A stretch of DNA of 64,000 bases from positions 2,604,001 through 2,668,000 of the forward strand of contig NZ_LR594675.1 in the NCBI RefSeq assembly GCF_901827205.1, in the 5' to 3' direction. The translations under genes were made by a program, and so were the position numbers. Source of the DNA: Variovorax sp. PBS-H4. GTDB lineage: Bacteria > Pseudomonadota > Gammaproteobacteria > Burkholderiales > Burkholderiaceae_C. Numbering within the stretch: the stretch's first letter is position 1; every line of letters starts with the position of its first letter. The notes under the pieces were generated by a model. The model was not told where the DNA came from, searched no databases, and worked only from the letters and a program-made list of their open reading frames with translations. Of this stretch, positions 17,761 to 26,367 are shown piece by piece.

Positions 17761-18558
17761 CTAACGAGGCGTCTCCTGCGCCGCCACCAAGTGGTTGCGC
17801 AGGCAACCCAGGCCGCTGATCCCGACCTCGACCACGTCGCCCGCCTTCAACCGGGGTGACTTGCCGTCGGTGCCCATCCAGATCACGTCGCCCGGGTAGA
17901 GCGTGAGGTAGCGCGTCATGCGGCTGATGAAGGTTCCGATGCCGAACAGCATGTCGGCGGTCTGGAAATGGGTCCGTACCTCGCCGTTGAGCCGCACGGT
18001 GGTCTCGGCGGCTTGGAGGTCGAAATCGGTCTCGATCCAGGGCCCCATCGGCTTCCAGGTGTCCGTGTTCTTGGAGCGCCAGAAGGTGCGGTCCGATGCT
18101 TGCCACAGCCGCTCGCTCACGTCGTTGCCGATGGTGTAGCCCAGCACGCACGAGAGCGCATCGGCTTCGCTCAGGTGCCTGGCCCGCTTGCCGATGACCA
18201 CCACCAGCTCGCCTTCGTATTCGACCTGCTGCGCGTCCGGCGGGATGACGACGGCCTCGTCATGGGCCACGAGCGCGTTGACCGCGCGGTAGCCGATGTC
18301 GGCCTGCTTCGGCTCGGCGATCCGTTCGCCCGTCTGCTCGGCGTATTCGCGGATGTGCTTGACGTAGTTGAGCCCGGCCGCATAAAAGGTCCTCGGGATC
18401 AGCGGGACTTCGAGCTTCACATCGGCGAGCGCGTGGACCGCACCGGTCGGCTCGCAGGCGCCGAAGGGACTTCCGCGGACTGCCCGGATGCAATCGTCGG
18501 ACTCGAGGATCCCATAGGCGGCGGCTGCGCCCGGGACGGAGAAATTGACCCACTTCAT
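17761..18558 (-). CDS. fumarylacetoacetate hydrolase (FAH) family protein
   Basis: A 265-residue C-C hydrolase/hydratase/decarboxylase. Active-site features are present: GLNYVKHIREYA (His68), YEGELVVVIGKRA with metal-binding Glu115 and Glu117, and NDVSER with Asp146. Members hydrolyse acylpyruvates or hydrate 2-oxopent-4-enoates using Mg2+. It is the last gene of the six-gene leftward operon, 12 bases after the Bug receptor gene, with a GGAG ribosome site. It probably cleaves the final dicarbonyl intermediate of the pathway (inference). Confidence 0.9.
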   Translation of the reverse strand: MKWVNFSVPGAAAAYGILESDDCIRAVRGSPFGACEPTGAVHALADVKLEVPLIPRTFYAAGLNYVKHIREYAEQTGERIAEPKQADIGYRAVNALVAHDEAVVIPPDAQQVEYEGELVVVIGKRARHLSEADALSCVLGYTIGNDVSERLWQASDRTFWRSKNTDTWKPMGPWIETDFDLQAAETTVRLNGEVRTHFQTADMLFGIGTFISRMTRYLTLYPGDVIWMGTDGKSPRLKAGDVVEVGISGLGCLRNHLVAAQETPR

Positions 18559-18570
18559 GGTCGCTCCGGT

Positions 18571-19563
18571 CTATTCGGCCTTGATGTTGGCGCTGCGGAT
18601 CAATTGCGCCCAGCGCGCGCGATCCTGCCCCAGCCAGTCCCGGTATTCGGCGGGGCCGAGGTGCTTCAGTTCGGCGCCCAGCGACTTGAACCTTGCCTGC
18701 ATCGCAGGCTTGTTCAAGGCCGCCACGATGGCGGCGTCCAGCTTGGCTGCGATGGGAGCGGGCAGGCCCGCAGGTGCGATGAAGCCGATCGGCTGGGCGT
18801 AATCCTCGAAACCCGGAAACCCGAGCTCGGCGGTGGTGGGCACCTGTGGGTAGTCGGGGTGGCGCTTGGCTGTCGTTGCCGCCAGGATGCGGACCTTGCC
18901 GCTGGTGACGAACTCGGACACACCGACCATCGGGTAGAACATGAAGTCCACGCGACCTGCGATCACCTCGGTCAGCGCTGGCGCATTGCCCTTGAACGGG
19001 ATGTGATTCATTTTCGTGTTGCTGCGCTGCTCCAGCAGCGCAGCCGCCAAGTGCGCGGAGCCGCCCACGCCGGCCGTGCCATAGCTGACCGCGCTGGGCG
19101 CGCTCTGCGCCTTCTTGACCAGGTCGCCGAGCGTCTTGTAAGGCGAATCGCCCGCCACGACGATGAGTTGCGGCAGCACCGCGACCATGCTGACGGGCGT
19201 GAAGTCCTTGACGGGGTCGTACTTGATGCGATCGGGCTGCAGCAGCGGATTGACGTTGTGCGAGATCGTGTTGACGATCAGCGTATAGCCGTCGGGCGCC
19301 GCATTCCGCACATAGTCGGTCGCGATGTTGCCGTTGACGCCCGGCTTGTTCTCGATCACGACCGGCTGGCCGAGCGAGGTGCCGATCTCCTGCCCGAGCA
19401 CGCGCGCCAGCACGTCGGTGGGACCCCCGGCGCTATAGCCGACCACGACCTTGATCGGCTTGTTCGGATAGTCACCTTGCGCGAGGGCGGGCGCGACGAG
19501 GCCGGCGGCGCCCCAAAGGGCAGCGGCGATCAGCACGAGGCGGCGGGTGGTATGTCTCTTCAT
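18571..19563 (-). CDS. Bug-family tripartite tricarboxylate transporter receptor
   Basis: A 330-residue periplasmic solute-binding protein. Signal peptide to about residue 29 (LVAPALAQG); then YPNKPIKVVVGYSAGGPTDV, the hallmark of the Bug (TctC-like) family, with the ENKPGVNGN loop that contacts the ligand carboxylate. Bug receptors bind carboxylic acids or amides. The membrane subunits TctA/TctB are absent, as is usual for the many orphan Bug proteins of betaproteobacteria. Location inside the operon suggests it captures the pathway substrate. AAGGAAA ribosome site before the ATG. Confidence 0.93.
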   Translation of the reverse strand: MKRHTTRRLVLIAAALWGAAGLVAPALAQGDYPNKPIKVVVGYSAGGPTDVLARVLGQEIGTSLGQPVVIENKPGVNGNIATDYVRNAAPDGYTLIVNTISHNVNPLLQPDRIKYDPVKDFTPVSMVAVLPQLIVVAGDSPYKTLGDLVKKAQSAPSAVSYGTAGVGGSAHLAAALLEQRSNTKMNHIPFKGNAPALTEVIAGRVDFMFYPMVGVSEFVTSGKVRILAATTAKRHPDYPQVPTTAELGFPGFEDYAQPIGFIAPAGLPAPIAAKLDAAIVAALNKPAMQARFKSLGAELKHLGPAEYRDWLGQDRARWAQLIRSANIKAE

Positions 19564-19581
19564 GGTATTTCCTTTTGCGGT

Positions 19582-20829
19582 TCAGGGATTCACGAGCTCG
19601 GGTGTTCGATGGGCGCGGAGCGCGACATGGCGGGCCGCCCGCGGCGCAGCTGCCAAGGCAGGCCACGAGGCATCCGGTTCGGCAGGCCGCAGGAGGTCGG
19701 CCGAGATCTGCGTCACGGTCGGCGCCCCGCACAGGCGCATCGTCCGCAACAGTTCGTCGTGCAGGATGTCGACGGCGCGCTGCGCGCCGGCGTCGCCGGC
19801 AGCCACCGCGCCGAAGAGGGTCGCGCGGCCGAGGAGCACGCCTTGTGCGCCGAGGGCGAGCGCCTTCGCGATGTCGCTGCCGCGGCGGATGCCGCCGTCC
19901 ACCAGCACCGGCAGGCGTCCGCCCGTGCCCTGCAGCACCTCGGGCAACGCCAGCAGGCTGGGCACGGTGCCATCGAGCTGTCGGCCGCCGTGGTTGGACA
20001 CGACGATCGCGTCCACGCCCATCGTGACCAGGCGCCGGGCATCGTCGCCGCGGCTCACGCCCTTGACGACCAGCTTGCGAGGCCAGCGGTCGCGCACCTC
20101 TGCCAGGCGCGCCCAGTCGAAGGCCGGGTCGTAGCTGCGGCCGACCGACGAGGCAATGGCGCTCGCGTGGGTGGCAGTGGCTTCGAGGCCGCGCAGGTTC
20201 TCCATCACCGGCATGCCGCGCAGCAGCATGTCCACCGCCCAGCGCGGCCGCGAGGCGAAGTCGAGCACGTTGCGCGGCGTGAAGCGGAATGGAATGGCGA
20301 AGTGGTTGTGGAAATCGCGCTCGCGCTTTCCCCCGACCGGCAGGTCGACGGTGATGACCAGGGCCTCGTAGTCGGCCCGCCGGGCGCGCTCGATCAATTG
20401 CCAGAAGAAGTCCCGGTTGCGCAGCACATAGGCCTGGAACCAAAGGCGCCCGGGTGCCTTGTCGGCGATGGTTTCGATGGCCGTGGTCGCGCTGCTCGAC
20501 AAGGTGTAGGGCATGCCCATCTTCGCGGCTGCGCGCGCGAGCGCCAGATCGGCATCGCGGCAGCCGAAGCCGGCCGCGCCGGTCGGAGCAATGGCGGCCG
20601 GCATGCCGGCGGGAGCGCCCAGCAAGCTGCAGGCAGACGACGCCGCGGCGACATCGACGAGCACGCGAGGTGCAAGATGCCATCGGTCGAAGGCGTGGCG
20701 GTTGCCGGCAAGGGTTCGCTCGTCTTCGGCCCCGCCATCGTAGAAGTCGAACACCGCGCGCGGCAGCCGGCGCCGCGCCAGCGCGCGCAGATCGGCGATC
20801 GAATAGCAGGCGGCCACGCCACTCGTCAT
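19582..20829 (-). CDS. FMN-dependent alpha-hydroxy-acid dehydrogenase
   Basis: A 415-residue TIM-barrel flavoenzyme of the lactate/mandelate/glycolate oxidase family. FYDGGAEDERT near the start, PTGAAGFGCRDADLALARAA, the FMN/active-site segment VVSNHGGRQLDGT and the loop VDGGIRRGSDIAKALALGA are all present. It oxidises an (S)-2-hydroxy acid to the 2-oxo acid. The last 35-40 residues, after QISADLLRP, extend beyond the usual end. Its ATG overlaps the stop of the TauD-like gene (ATGA). The chemistry fits an intermediate released by the preceding dioxygenase (inference). Confidence 0.92.
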   Translation of the reverse strand: MTSGVAACYSIADLRALARRRLPRAVFDFYDGGAEDERTLAGNRHAFDRWHLAPRVLVDVAAASSACSLLGAPAGMPAAIAPTGAAGFGCRDADLALARAAAKMGMPYTLSSSATTAIETIADKAPGRLWFQAYVLRNRDFFWQLIERARRADYEALVITVDLPVGGKRERDFHNHFAIPFRFTPRNVLDFASRPRWAVDMLLRGMPVMENLRGLEATATHASAIASSVGRSYDPAFDWARLAEVRDRWPRKLVVKGVSRGDDARRLVTMGVDAIVVSNHGGRQLDGTVPSLLALPEVLQGTGGRLPVLVDGGIRRGSDIAKALALGAQGVLLGRATLFGAVAAGDAGAQRAVDILHDELLRTMRLCGAPTVTQISADLLRPAEPDASWPALAAAPRAARHVALRAHRTPELVNP

Positions 20830-21746
20830 GCCGCTTCGAGCTCCGTGCGGGCCACCTCGCGCGGCGTGCCGTCGTCATGGAAGAAGCGCGTTGCCATGAC
20901 CTGGCAGCGCTTGATGAGGCGCGGCTCGTCCGGTCGGTAGTCGGGGATCGCGTTGTGAATGGTCCCCATGTTGTCCCACATGAGCACGTCGCCGATCTCC
21001 CACCGATGCGCATAGCGGAACTCGGGCCGCGTCTGGTGTGCAAAGAGGAACTCGAGCGCTTCGTCGCTCTCCTTCGGGCTCAGTTCGTTGATGCGCACCG
21101 CATAGCCCGGATTCGCATACAGCACGCGGCGTCCGGTGATGGGGTGGCGCAGGAAGAGCGGGTGCGACACCGGCGGGCGAGCCGCGCGTTGGGCAGGCGT
21201 GAGCGGAGGCCGGGTGCTGCCGCGCTCGCGGCGCATCATTTCCCAGAACTTGTCGAAGTCGTGCAGCACCGTCATGCCATCGAGCCGCTTCTTCCATGCA
21301 TCGGACAAGCCTTCGTAGGCCGCGTGCATGTTGCAGAACTCGGTGTTGCCCAGCGGTCGACCGTCGCGATGTGGAATCCGGATGCCGTAGAGCACGTTGG
21401 TGAACGCGATCATCTTGTTGTAGGACATGTCGGTGTGCCAGTCCTGCCCGGCATCGGACATGCCGACCGGCTTGCCGTTTTCGACGATGTTGGAGAGCAC
21501 CATGACCTCGGGCATGCCGGGCTCCTGGTAGGCGCCGGCGACATTGACTTCGAGTCGGCCGAAGCTTGCCGAGAAGTCGCGCAGCTGCGCGGCGTTCAGT
21601 TCCTGCTTCGGATAACTGAGCACGCCGTGACGGCCGAGCGCCTGCAGCAGCTGCTCGAAGGCGTCGGCCGACAAGGGGCGGGAAAGGTCGAGATCTTCGA
21701 CGCGGGCGCCGAGCGTTGCGCCGCTGGGAACGATGCGCAGGGTCAT
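20826..21746 (-). CDS. TauD/TfdA-family alpha-ketoglutarate dioxygenase
   Basis: A 306-residue non-haem Fe(II) oxygenase. The metal triad is visible: WHTDMSY supplies His and Asp, and MGTIHNAIPDYRPDEPRLI supplies the distal His and the Arg that binds 2-oxoglutarate. Family members hydroxylate next to a sulfonate, ether or carboxylate, often breaking the molecule. AAGGAG precedes the ATG at 21746, and the stop overlaps the next gene as ATGA. The operon context, with maleylacetate-reductase-like and hydroxy-acid dehydrogenase genes, favours a carboxylate or aryl-ether substrate rather than taurine (inference). Confidence 0.93.
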   Translation of the reverse strand: MTLRIVPSGATLGARVEDLDLSRPLSADAFEQLLQALGRHGVLSYPKQELNAAQLRDFSASFGRLEVNVAGAYQEPGMPEVMVLSNIVENGKPVGMSDAGQDWHTDMSYNKMIAFTNVLYGIRIPHRDGRPLGNTEFCNMHAAYEGLSDAWKKRLDGMTVLHDFDKFWEMMRRERGSTRPPLTPAQRAARPPVSHPLFLRHPITGRRVLYANPGYAVRINELSPKESDEALEFLFAHQTRPEFRYAHRWEIGDVLMWDNMGTIHNAIPDYRPDEPRLIKRCQVMATRFFHDDGTPREVARTELEAA

Positions 21747-21793
21747 GGGTGAAGCTCCTTGTGTGGGTGGGGTGGGGTCGATGGCTGGCCGGC

Positions 21794-22960
21794 TCAGTAA
21801 GCGGCCTCGAGCAGAGTGCGGATCTCGCCTTCATCGACGATGGGGCGCGGGTTGTAATAGAGGCCGCGCTCCCGCATCGTCTTGGCGGCTATGCGGTCGA
21901 AGCCTTTGCGCGGCACGCCGATGTCGCGCAGCCTGGCCGGCACGGCGATGGCGGATTGCAGCTCGTGCAGCGCGCGCACCAGCGCGCTCGCGGATGCGCT
22001 GCCGCCCAGCGCCGTCGCGGCGCGCGCCAGCGGCTCGGCTGCGGCATCGGCGTTGAAGGCGATCGCGTGCGGCAGCATCACCGCATTGGCATCGCCGTGA
22101 GCGGCGCCGGTCACCGAGCCAATGGCGTGGCAGATCGCGTGATGCAGGCAGGTGCGCGCATTCACCAGCACCAGCCCGGACAGGTGTGCGGCATACAGCA
22201 GGGCCGCGCGCGCGCTGCTGTCGTTCGGCGCGCGATGCACGGCCGGCAAGGCCTGCGCGAAACGCGCCATCGCGTCGAGCGCGAGGGTCTCGGCCAGCGG
22301 CGAGCGCTCTTTCGAATACAGGCCTTCGATGCAGTGGGCGAGGCCGTTCATGCCGGTGGCGCACATCAGCGCGGCGGGCATCTCGAGATTGGCACGCGGG
22401 TCGATCAGCACCAGGCGGGCAGCGAGCTGCGTGTCCGTAAACAGGAGCTTGGCTCCATCGTCGTCGCGCACGCCGAGAGAGACGGTCACCTCGGCGCCGG
22501 ATGCCGTCTGTGGAATCGCGACAATCGGCAGCTTGGGCGCCGTGAGGCGCGGCACGACCAGTGAAGCCGGCGGTGTGAAGCGCACCGCATGGTCGGCGAG
22601 GCGGCCCCCTTCGGCCATCAGCAGCGCGACCGCCTTGGCGGTGTCCGAGGCGCTTCCTCCACCGACGGCGATGAAGCCATCAACCCCGTCGGCCATCGAT
22701 TGCGCCGCCAGCGCTGCCACCAGACCCACACTGGAATGCGCGGGCACCGGCTTGGCCAGCACATGCGGCAGACCGTCCAGCGCAGCGATGACACGGGCGA
22801 ACGGCTCGGAGCGCTGCATGCGCGCACCGCCCAGCACCAGAGGCCGGCCGATGCCGAGGTCCGCGAGCTCCGCGCGCAGGCCGTCGATGGCGCCTTCGCG
22901 AAGGACCAGCCGCGTGACCGTGCCGCGGTGGGTGAAGGAGGCGGGCAGCATCGCACTCAT
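21794..22960 (-). CDS. iron-containing alcohol dehydrogenase, maleylacetate reductase-like
   Basis: A 388-residue NAD(P)-linked group III dehydrogenase. The nucleotide site GGGSASDTAKAVAL and the metal-binding helices with LHHAICHAIG and AAHGDANAVMLPH are clear; the spacing matches maleylacetate reductases more than FucO-type enzymes. It may reduce maleylacetate or an aldehyde/keto intermediate. The ATG at 22960 overlaps the stop of the SnoaL-like gene (ATGA); a longer open frame upstream is antisense or overlapping sequence. No intradiol dioxygenase is in the window, so a hydroxyquinol route is not shown. Confidence 0.9.
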   Translation of the reverse strand: MSAMLPASFTHRGTVTRLVLREGAIDGLRAELADLGIGRPLVLGGARMQRSEPFARVIAALDGLPHVLAKPVPAHSSVGLVAALAAQSMADGVDGFIAVGGGSASDTAKAVALLMAEGGRLADHAVRFTPPASLVVPRLTAPKLPIVAIPQTASGAEVTVSLGVRDDDGAKLLFTDTQLAARLVLIDPRANLEMPAALMCATGMNGLAHCIEGLYSKERSPLAETLALDAMARFAQALPAVHRAPNDSSARAALLYAAHLSGLVLVNARTCLHHAICHAIGSVTGAAHGDANAVMLPHAIAFNADAAAEPLARAATALGGSASASALVRALHELQSAIAVPARLRDIGVPRKGFDRIAAKTMRERGLYYNPRPIVDEGEIRTLLEAAY

Positions 22961-23400
22961 CCGGCAAAGGCGAAGGCCGCCACCATGCGTTGTTCGGCGA
23001 TGCGCCAGCCGCAGTCTGTGTCGCGGCGGAACACGGTGGTCGTGAGATTGAAGCGCAGCGGGCCGGCGCAGGAGGGCACTTCCCCAGGTTGTGCCGCGGC
23101 GGGATGGCGGTAAGCGGTCATGTAGGCCTCGACCTCCACCAAGCCCGCAGGGCAGGCACTCACGTGGGCATTTGTGAGCACATGACGGGTGTCGAAATTT
23201 GTCGGGCGGGCTTCCAGTGCCGTGCGCACTGCCGCCTTGCCTTCGAGCCACTGCCCCTGGCGCAGCCAGCGGCAGTCGTCGGTGAAAAGCTCGAGCATGC
23301 GCTCATAGCGGCGCATATCGAGTGCGTGGAAGAAAACGTGCAGTTGCTGAGTCAGCTCAGCGAGCAGCGGTGCGGCTTGTCGTGTGGGCAGGGCGGTCAT
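22957..23400 (-). CDS. SnoaL/NTF2-like protein, first gene of catabolic operon
   Basis: A 147-residue cone-fold protein resembling SnoaL-like cyclases and small (beta) subunits of ring-hydroxylating dioxygenases: the helix HVFFHALDMRRYERMLELFTDDCRW and the closing strand GWRIAEQRMVAAF are typical. It could be an isomerase or dehydratase, or just a structural partner. I chose the ATG at 23400; another at 23436 adds twelve residues and no better ribosome site. It opens the leftward operon and is divergent from the LysR gene. Confidence 0.8.
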   Translation of the reverse strand: MTALPTRQAAPLLAELTQQLHVFFHALDMRRYERMLELFTDDCRWLRQGQWLEGKAAVRTALEARPTNFDTRHVLTNAHVSACPAGLVEVEAYMTAYRHPAAAQPGEVPSCAGPLRFNLTTTVFRRDTDCGWRIAEQRMVAAFAFAG

Positions 23401-23481
23401 GGTGTGCTGCGCTCGTGGGCGCTCGGCGTGAGGCAAAGTCTAGGCACCGCCTTGCCCTCTGGGTCACCCTGTTCGAGAATT

Positions 23482-23506
23482 CAAGGTTTGCGATTCGGAA
23501 ACCTTG
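23482..23506. promoter_or_regulatory. perfect 8-bp palindrome, probable LysR operator
   Basis: CAAGGTTT-N9-AAACCTTG, a perfect inverted repeat of 25 bases in the divergent region between the SnoaL-like gene (start 23400) and the LysR gene (GTG 23571). Its centre lies about 77 bases before the LysR start and 94 before the operon start, the classic placement for a LysR regulator's recognition site. Confidence 0.6.
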
Positions 23507-23570
23507 GATCACCCTTGCGCACGGCCGCGACCCTGGATGCATTTAGAAAAAGCCGTTTGACAAAAGCCCT

Positions 23571-24548
23571 GTGGATCGCCTTCGCTGCCTTCAGATCTTC
23601 ACCGAGGTTGCCCGCTGCGGCAGCTTCGCACGTGCCGCCATGCAGCTCTCGGTCTCCCGCGCGACCGTCACCAAGCACGTGGCCTGGCTCGAGTCGTCCA
23701 TGGGTGCCCAGTTGCTCAAGCGCAGCTCGAAGCAGGTCGCGCTCACGGAGGCCGGCGCACGTGTACTCGAAACCGGGCGCGATCTGCTGGAGCGCTACGA
23801 GGCGATCGAAGGGGAGGTGCGCGACGTCGTGCATCTGCCGCGCGGTGCGATCCGGGTCGGAACGCCGCCATCCTTCGGCGCCTACCATCTCATGCGGCTG
23901 ATCTCGCAGTTCACGCAGCGGTATCCGGACATCGAGGTCACGGTGGTCCACGATGACGGTCGCTCTGACCTCGTCACCGAGGCGCTCGATCTCTCGATCC
24001 GGATTGCGCCCTCTCTCGAGGACGCGAGCTACGTCGCTCAGTCGCTCATGAAGTCGCCGCAGGTGGTGGTGGCCTCGCCAGCCTATCTGAAGCGGCACGG
24101 CCGGCCCGCGACGGCCGCCGACCTGGTGCGCCACAACTGCCTGGTGCACATCGTCAAGTCGAGCGCCGGCGTCTGGAAGTTCACCAGCGATCCGCCGCAG
24201 GAGGTGCACGTTCGCGGCACGGTGCGCTCCAACCTGGGCGATGCCATCAAGCAGGCCGCGCTACTCGGCGCCGGCATCTCGCTGCATCCCTACTACATGG
24301 TGTCGGAGGAACTGCGCGCGGGCACGCTCGAGGCGCTGCTGCCCGGCTGGGTTCCGGAAGAGCTCGACATCTACGTCGTTTTTTCGACCCGGCGCAACAT
24401 GCCGACGCGCGTGCGGCATCTGCTGGAGTTTCTCAAGGAGTGGTCGCGCCACCCGCCGGATTGGGCCCTGCACGCCGCGGCAGCCAAGCCGCGTCCGCGC
24501 GGCAAAGAGTTCCGGAAGATGAGTTCGCCTGGAAAGGTCCGGGACTGA
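23571..24548 (+). CDS. LysR-family transcriptional regulator 1
   Basis: A 325-residue regulator with an N-terminal winged helix-turn-helix (FTEVARCGSFARAAMQLSVSRATVTKHV, residues about 10-37) and a periplasmic-binding-like effector domain (about 90-300). The start is GTG at 23571. It is divergent from the six-gene operon and lies 191 bases before the CoA-ligase operon on the same strand, so it could control either. It belongs to the CrgA/DsdC-like branch by its YPDIEVTV and SIRIAPSLED segments. Likely senses a pathway intermediate (inference). Confidence 0.92.
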   Translation: MDRLRCLQIFTEVARCGSFARAAMQLSVSRATVTKHVAWLESSMGAQLLKRSSKQVALTEAGARVLETGRDLLERYEAIEGEVRDVVHLPRGAIRVGTPPSFGAYHLMRLISQFTQRYPDIEVTVVHDDGRSDLVTEALDLSIRIAPSLEDASYVAQSLMKSPQVVVASPAYLKRHGRPATAADLVRHNCLVHIVKSSAGVWKFTSDPPQEVHVRGTVRSNLGDAIKQAALLGAGISLHPYYMVSEELRAGTLEALLPGWVPEELDIYVVFSTRRNMPTRVRHLLEFLKEWSRHPPDWALHAAAAKPRPRGKEFRKMSSPGKVRD

Positions 24549-24739
24549 CGGAGGGGCTGCAGCACGGCCGCGGCGTGGTTCTAAGCGTCGCGCGACGGCG
24601 CACGTGCACCTATTCGATCCGTTCGCTCGCGCAGCCCTGACGGACCATCGCCGCGCGCGATGACGCCATCCTCCGCGCCGCGTTGCGGCCGCAACAGCGG
24701 CTTCCTAAACTGCGCCGCAACCTGCCAAGCGACGCAACG

Positions 24740-26356
24740 ATGACGACCACCCCCGACCCCCTGAGCTGGCCCGCCAGCAACGAGCGCACGCTCGGCGCCA
24801 TGCTGCGCAATGCCGCGCAGGTCCATGCCGGCAAGACCTTCGCCGTCTTCCCCGACTCGCAATTGACCTACACGGCATTCGATGCGCTGGTCGACCGGGT
24901 GGCGGCCGGCCTGCGGGCGCAAGGCCTCCGGAAAGGCTCGAAGCTCGCGATCATGCTGCCCAACTGCGTGGAGTTCCTCGCGCTGTGGTTCGCCTGTGCC
25001 CGCATCGGCGCGGTCGAGGTGCCGATCAACGTGAGCTTCCGCGGCCCCTTGCTGAAGCACGTCATCCATCATTCGGACGCAGAGATGGTGGTGGTGGCAG
25101 GCAGCCTCGCCACCCATCTGGAACTCGTCGCAGCGGAGCTGCCGACGCTGCGCACCGTGGTGCTGCTGGGCGATCCGGAGCAACCCGTCCGCCTGCCCTT
25201 CAGGCAACTCGCGTACGGGCAGTTGCCCGCAGAGGCCGCCGAGCCCGTGACCGAGACGGTGCTCGCGGACGATCCGGTCGCGATCATCTTCACCTCGGGC
25301 ACCACGGGCCCTTCCAAGGGCGCGCTGCTCTCGCACAACTACTTCTGGTGGTTTGCCGAACGCAGCTGGGCGCTGCGCGGCGAACAGGGCGACGAGCGCC
25401 TCTATACCTGCCTGCCACTGTTCCACGCCAACGCGCAGGTGCTGACCGCCTTGGCCGCACTGGTGCGCGGCCACGTCGCGGTGATCGACACGCACTTCAC
25501 CGCCTCCGGCTTCTGGGAACGCCTGCGCGGCTTCGGCGCCACGCAGTTCAACTACATCGGCGGGATGATCCCGATCCTGATGAAGCAGCCGCCCGGCGGG
25601 CGCGACCGTGAGCATGCGGTGCGGCTGGCCCTCGGCGCCGCCGCCCCGCGCGAACAGTGGCGCTCATTCGAGGAACGCTTCGGCCTGCGCATCCTCGAGT
25701 GCTATGGCCAGACCGAGGATTGCGCGGTAACGGCCAACACGCTCGACACGGCCCGCATCGGCTCCATCGGCAAGGAAGGCTGGGGTTATGAAATGCAGGT
25801 GGTCGACGACCACGACCGCCCGGTGCCGACAGGAACCGTCGGAGAGTTCGTGGTGCGCCCCAGAGCACCCGGGCTGCTGATGCTCGGCTACTACAAGATG
25901 CCCGAGGAAACGCTGCAGGTGCTGCGCAACCTCTGGTTCCACACCGGCGACTACGGCTCGCAGGATGCCGATGGGTTCTTCTGGTTCAAGGACCGCAAGA
26001 AGGACGCCATCCGCCGGCGCGGCGAAAACATCTCCGCATTCGAGGTGGAGATGGTGGTCAACCAGCATCCGGCGGTGCTCGAATCGGCCGTCTATGCAGT
26101 GCCGTCCGAGGTGGGAGAAGACGACGTGATGGTCGCCCTGGTGCTGCAGCCCGGGCAGCAGCTGGCGCCGGCCGACCTGCTTCGGCATTGCGAGCGCCGC
26201 CTGGCCTACTTCGCGATGCCGCGCTATGTCGACATCCGGCCCGAGCTGCCCAAGACGCCGACCCATCGAATCGAGAAATACCGCTTGCGACAGCAAGGCA
26301 TCACCCCCGGCACGTGGGACCGCGAACGGGCCGGCTACCAGCTTCAACGCAGATAA
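24740..26356 (+). CDS. acyl-CoA synthetase, CaiC-like AMP-binding enzyme
   Basis: A 538-residue ANL-superfamily ligase joining a carboxylic acid to CoA with ATP. TSGTTGPSKGA lies at about 184-194, the adenine-binding block ECYGQTED at about 318-325, and the hinge/catalytic region RKKDAIRRRGENISAFEVE near 415-435. N-terminal AIMLPNCVEFLALWFACARIGA resembles crotonobetaine/carnitine CoA ligase (CaiC). The start ATG at 24740 fits the family. It is 11 bases before the BKACE gene and presumably activates the substrate or product for it. Confidence 0.9.
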   Translation: MTTTPDPLSWPASNERTLGAMLRNAAQVHAGKTFAVFPDSQLTYTAFDALVDRVAAGLRAQGLRKGSKLAIMLPNCVEFLALWFACARIGAVEVPINVSFRGPLLKHVIHHSDAEMVVVAGSLATHLELVAAELPTLRTVVLLGDPEQPVRLPFRQLAYGQLPAEAAEPVTETVLADDPVAIIFTSGTTGPSKGALLSHNYFWWFAERSWALRGEQGDERLYTCLPLFHANAQVLTALAALVRGHVAVIDTHFTASGFWERLRGFGATQFNYIGGMIPILMKQPPGGRDREHAVRLALGAAAPREQWRSFEERFGLRILECYGQTEDCAVTANTLDTARIGSIGKEGWGYEMQVVDDHDRPVPTGTVGEFVVRPRAPGLLMLGYYKMPEETLQVLRNLWFHTGDYGSQDADGFFWFKDRKKDAIRRRGENISAFEVEMVVNQHPAVLESAVYAVPSEVGEDDVMVALVLQPGQQLAPADLLRHCERRLAYFAMPRYVDIRPELPKTPTHRIEKYRLRQQGITPGTWDRERAGYQLQRR

Positions 26357-26367
26357 GGAGACACCGC

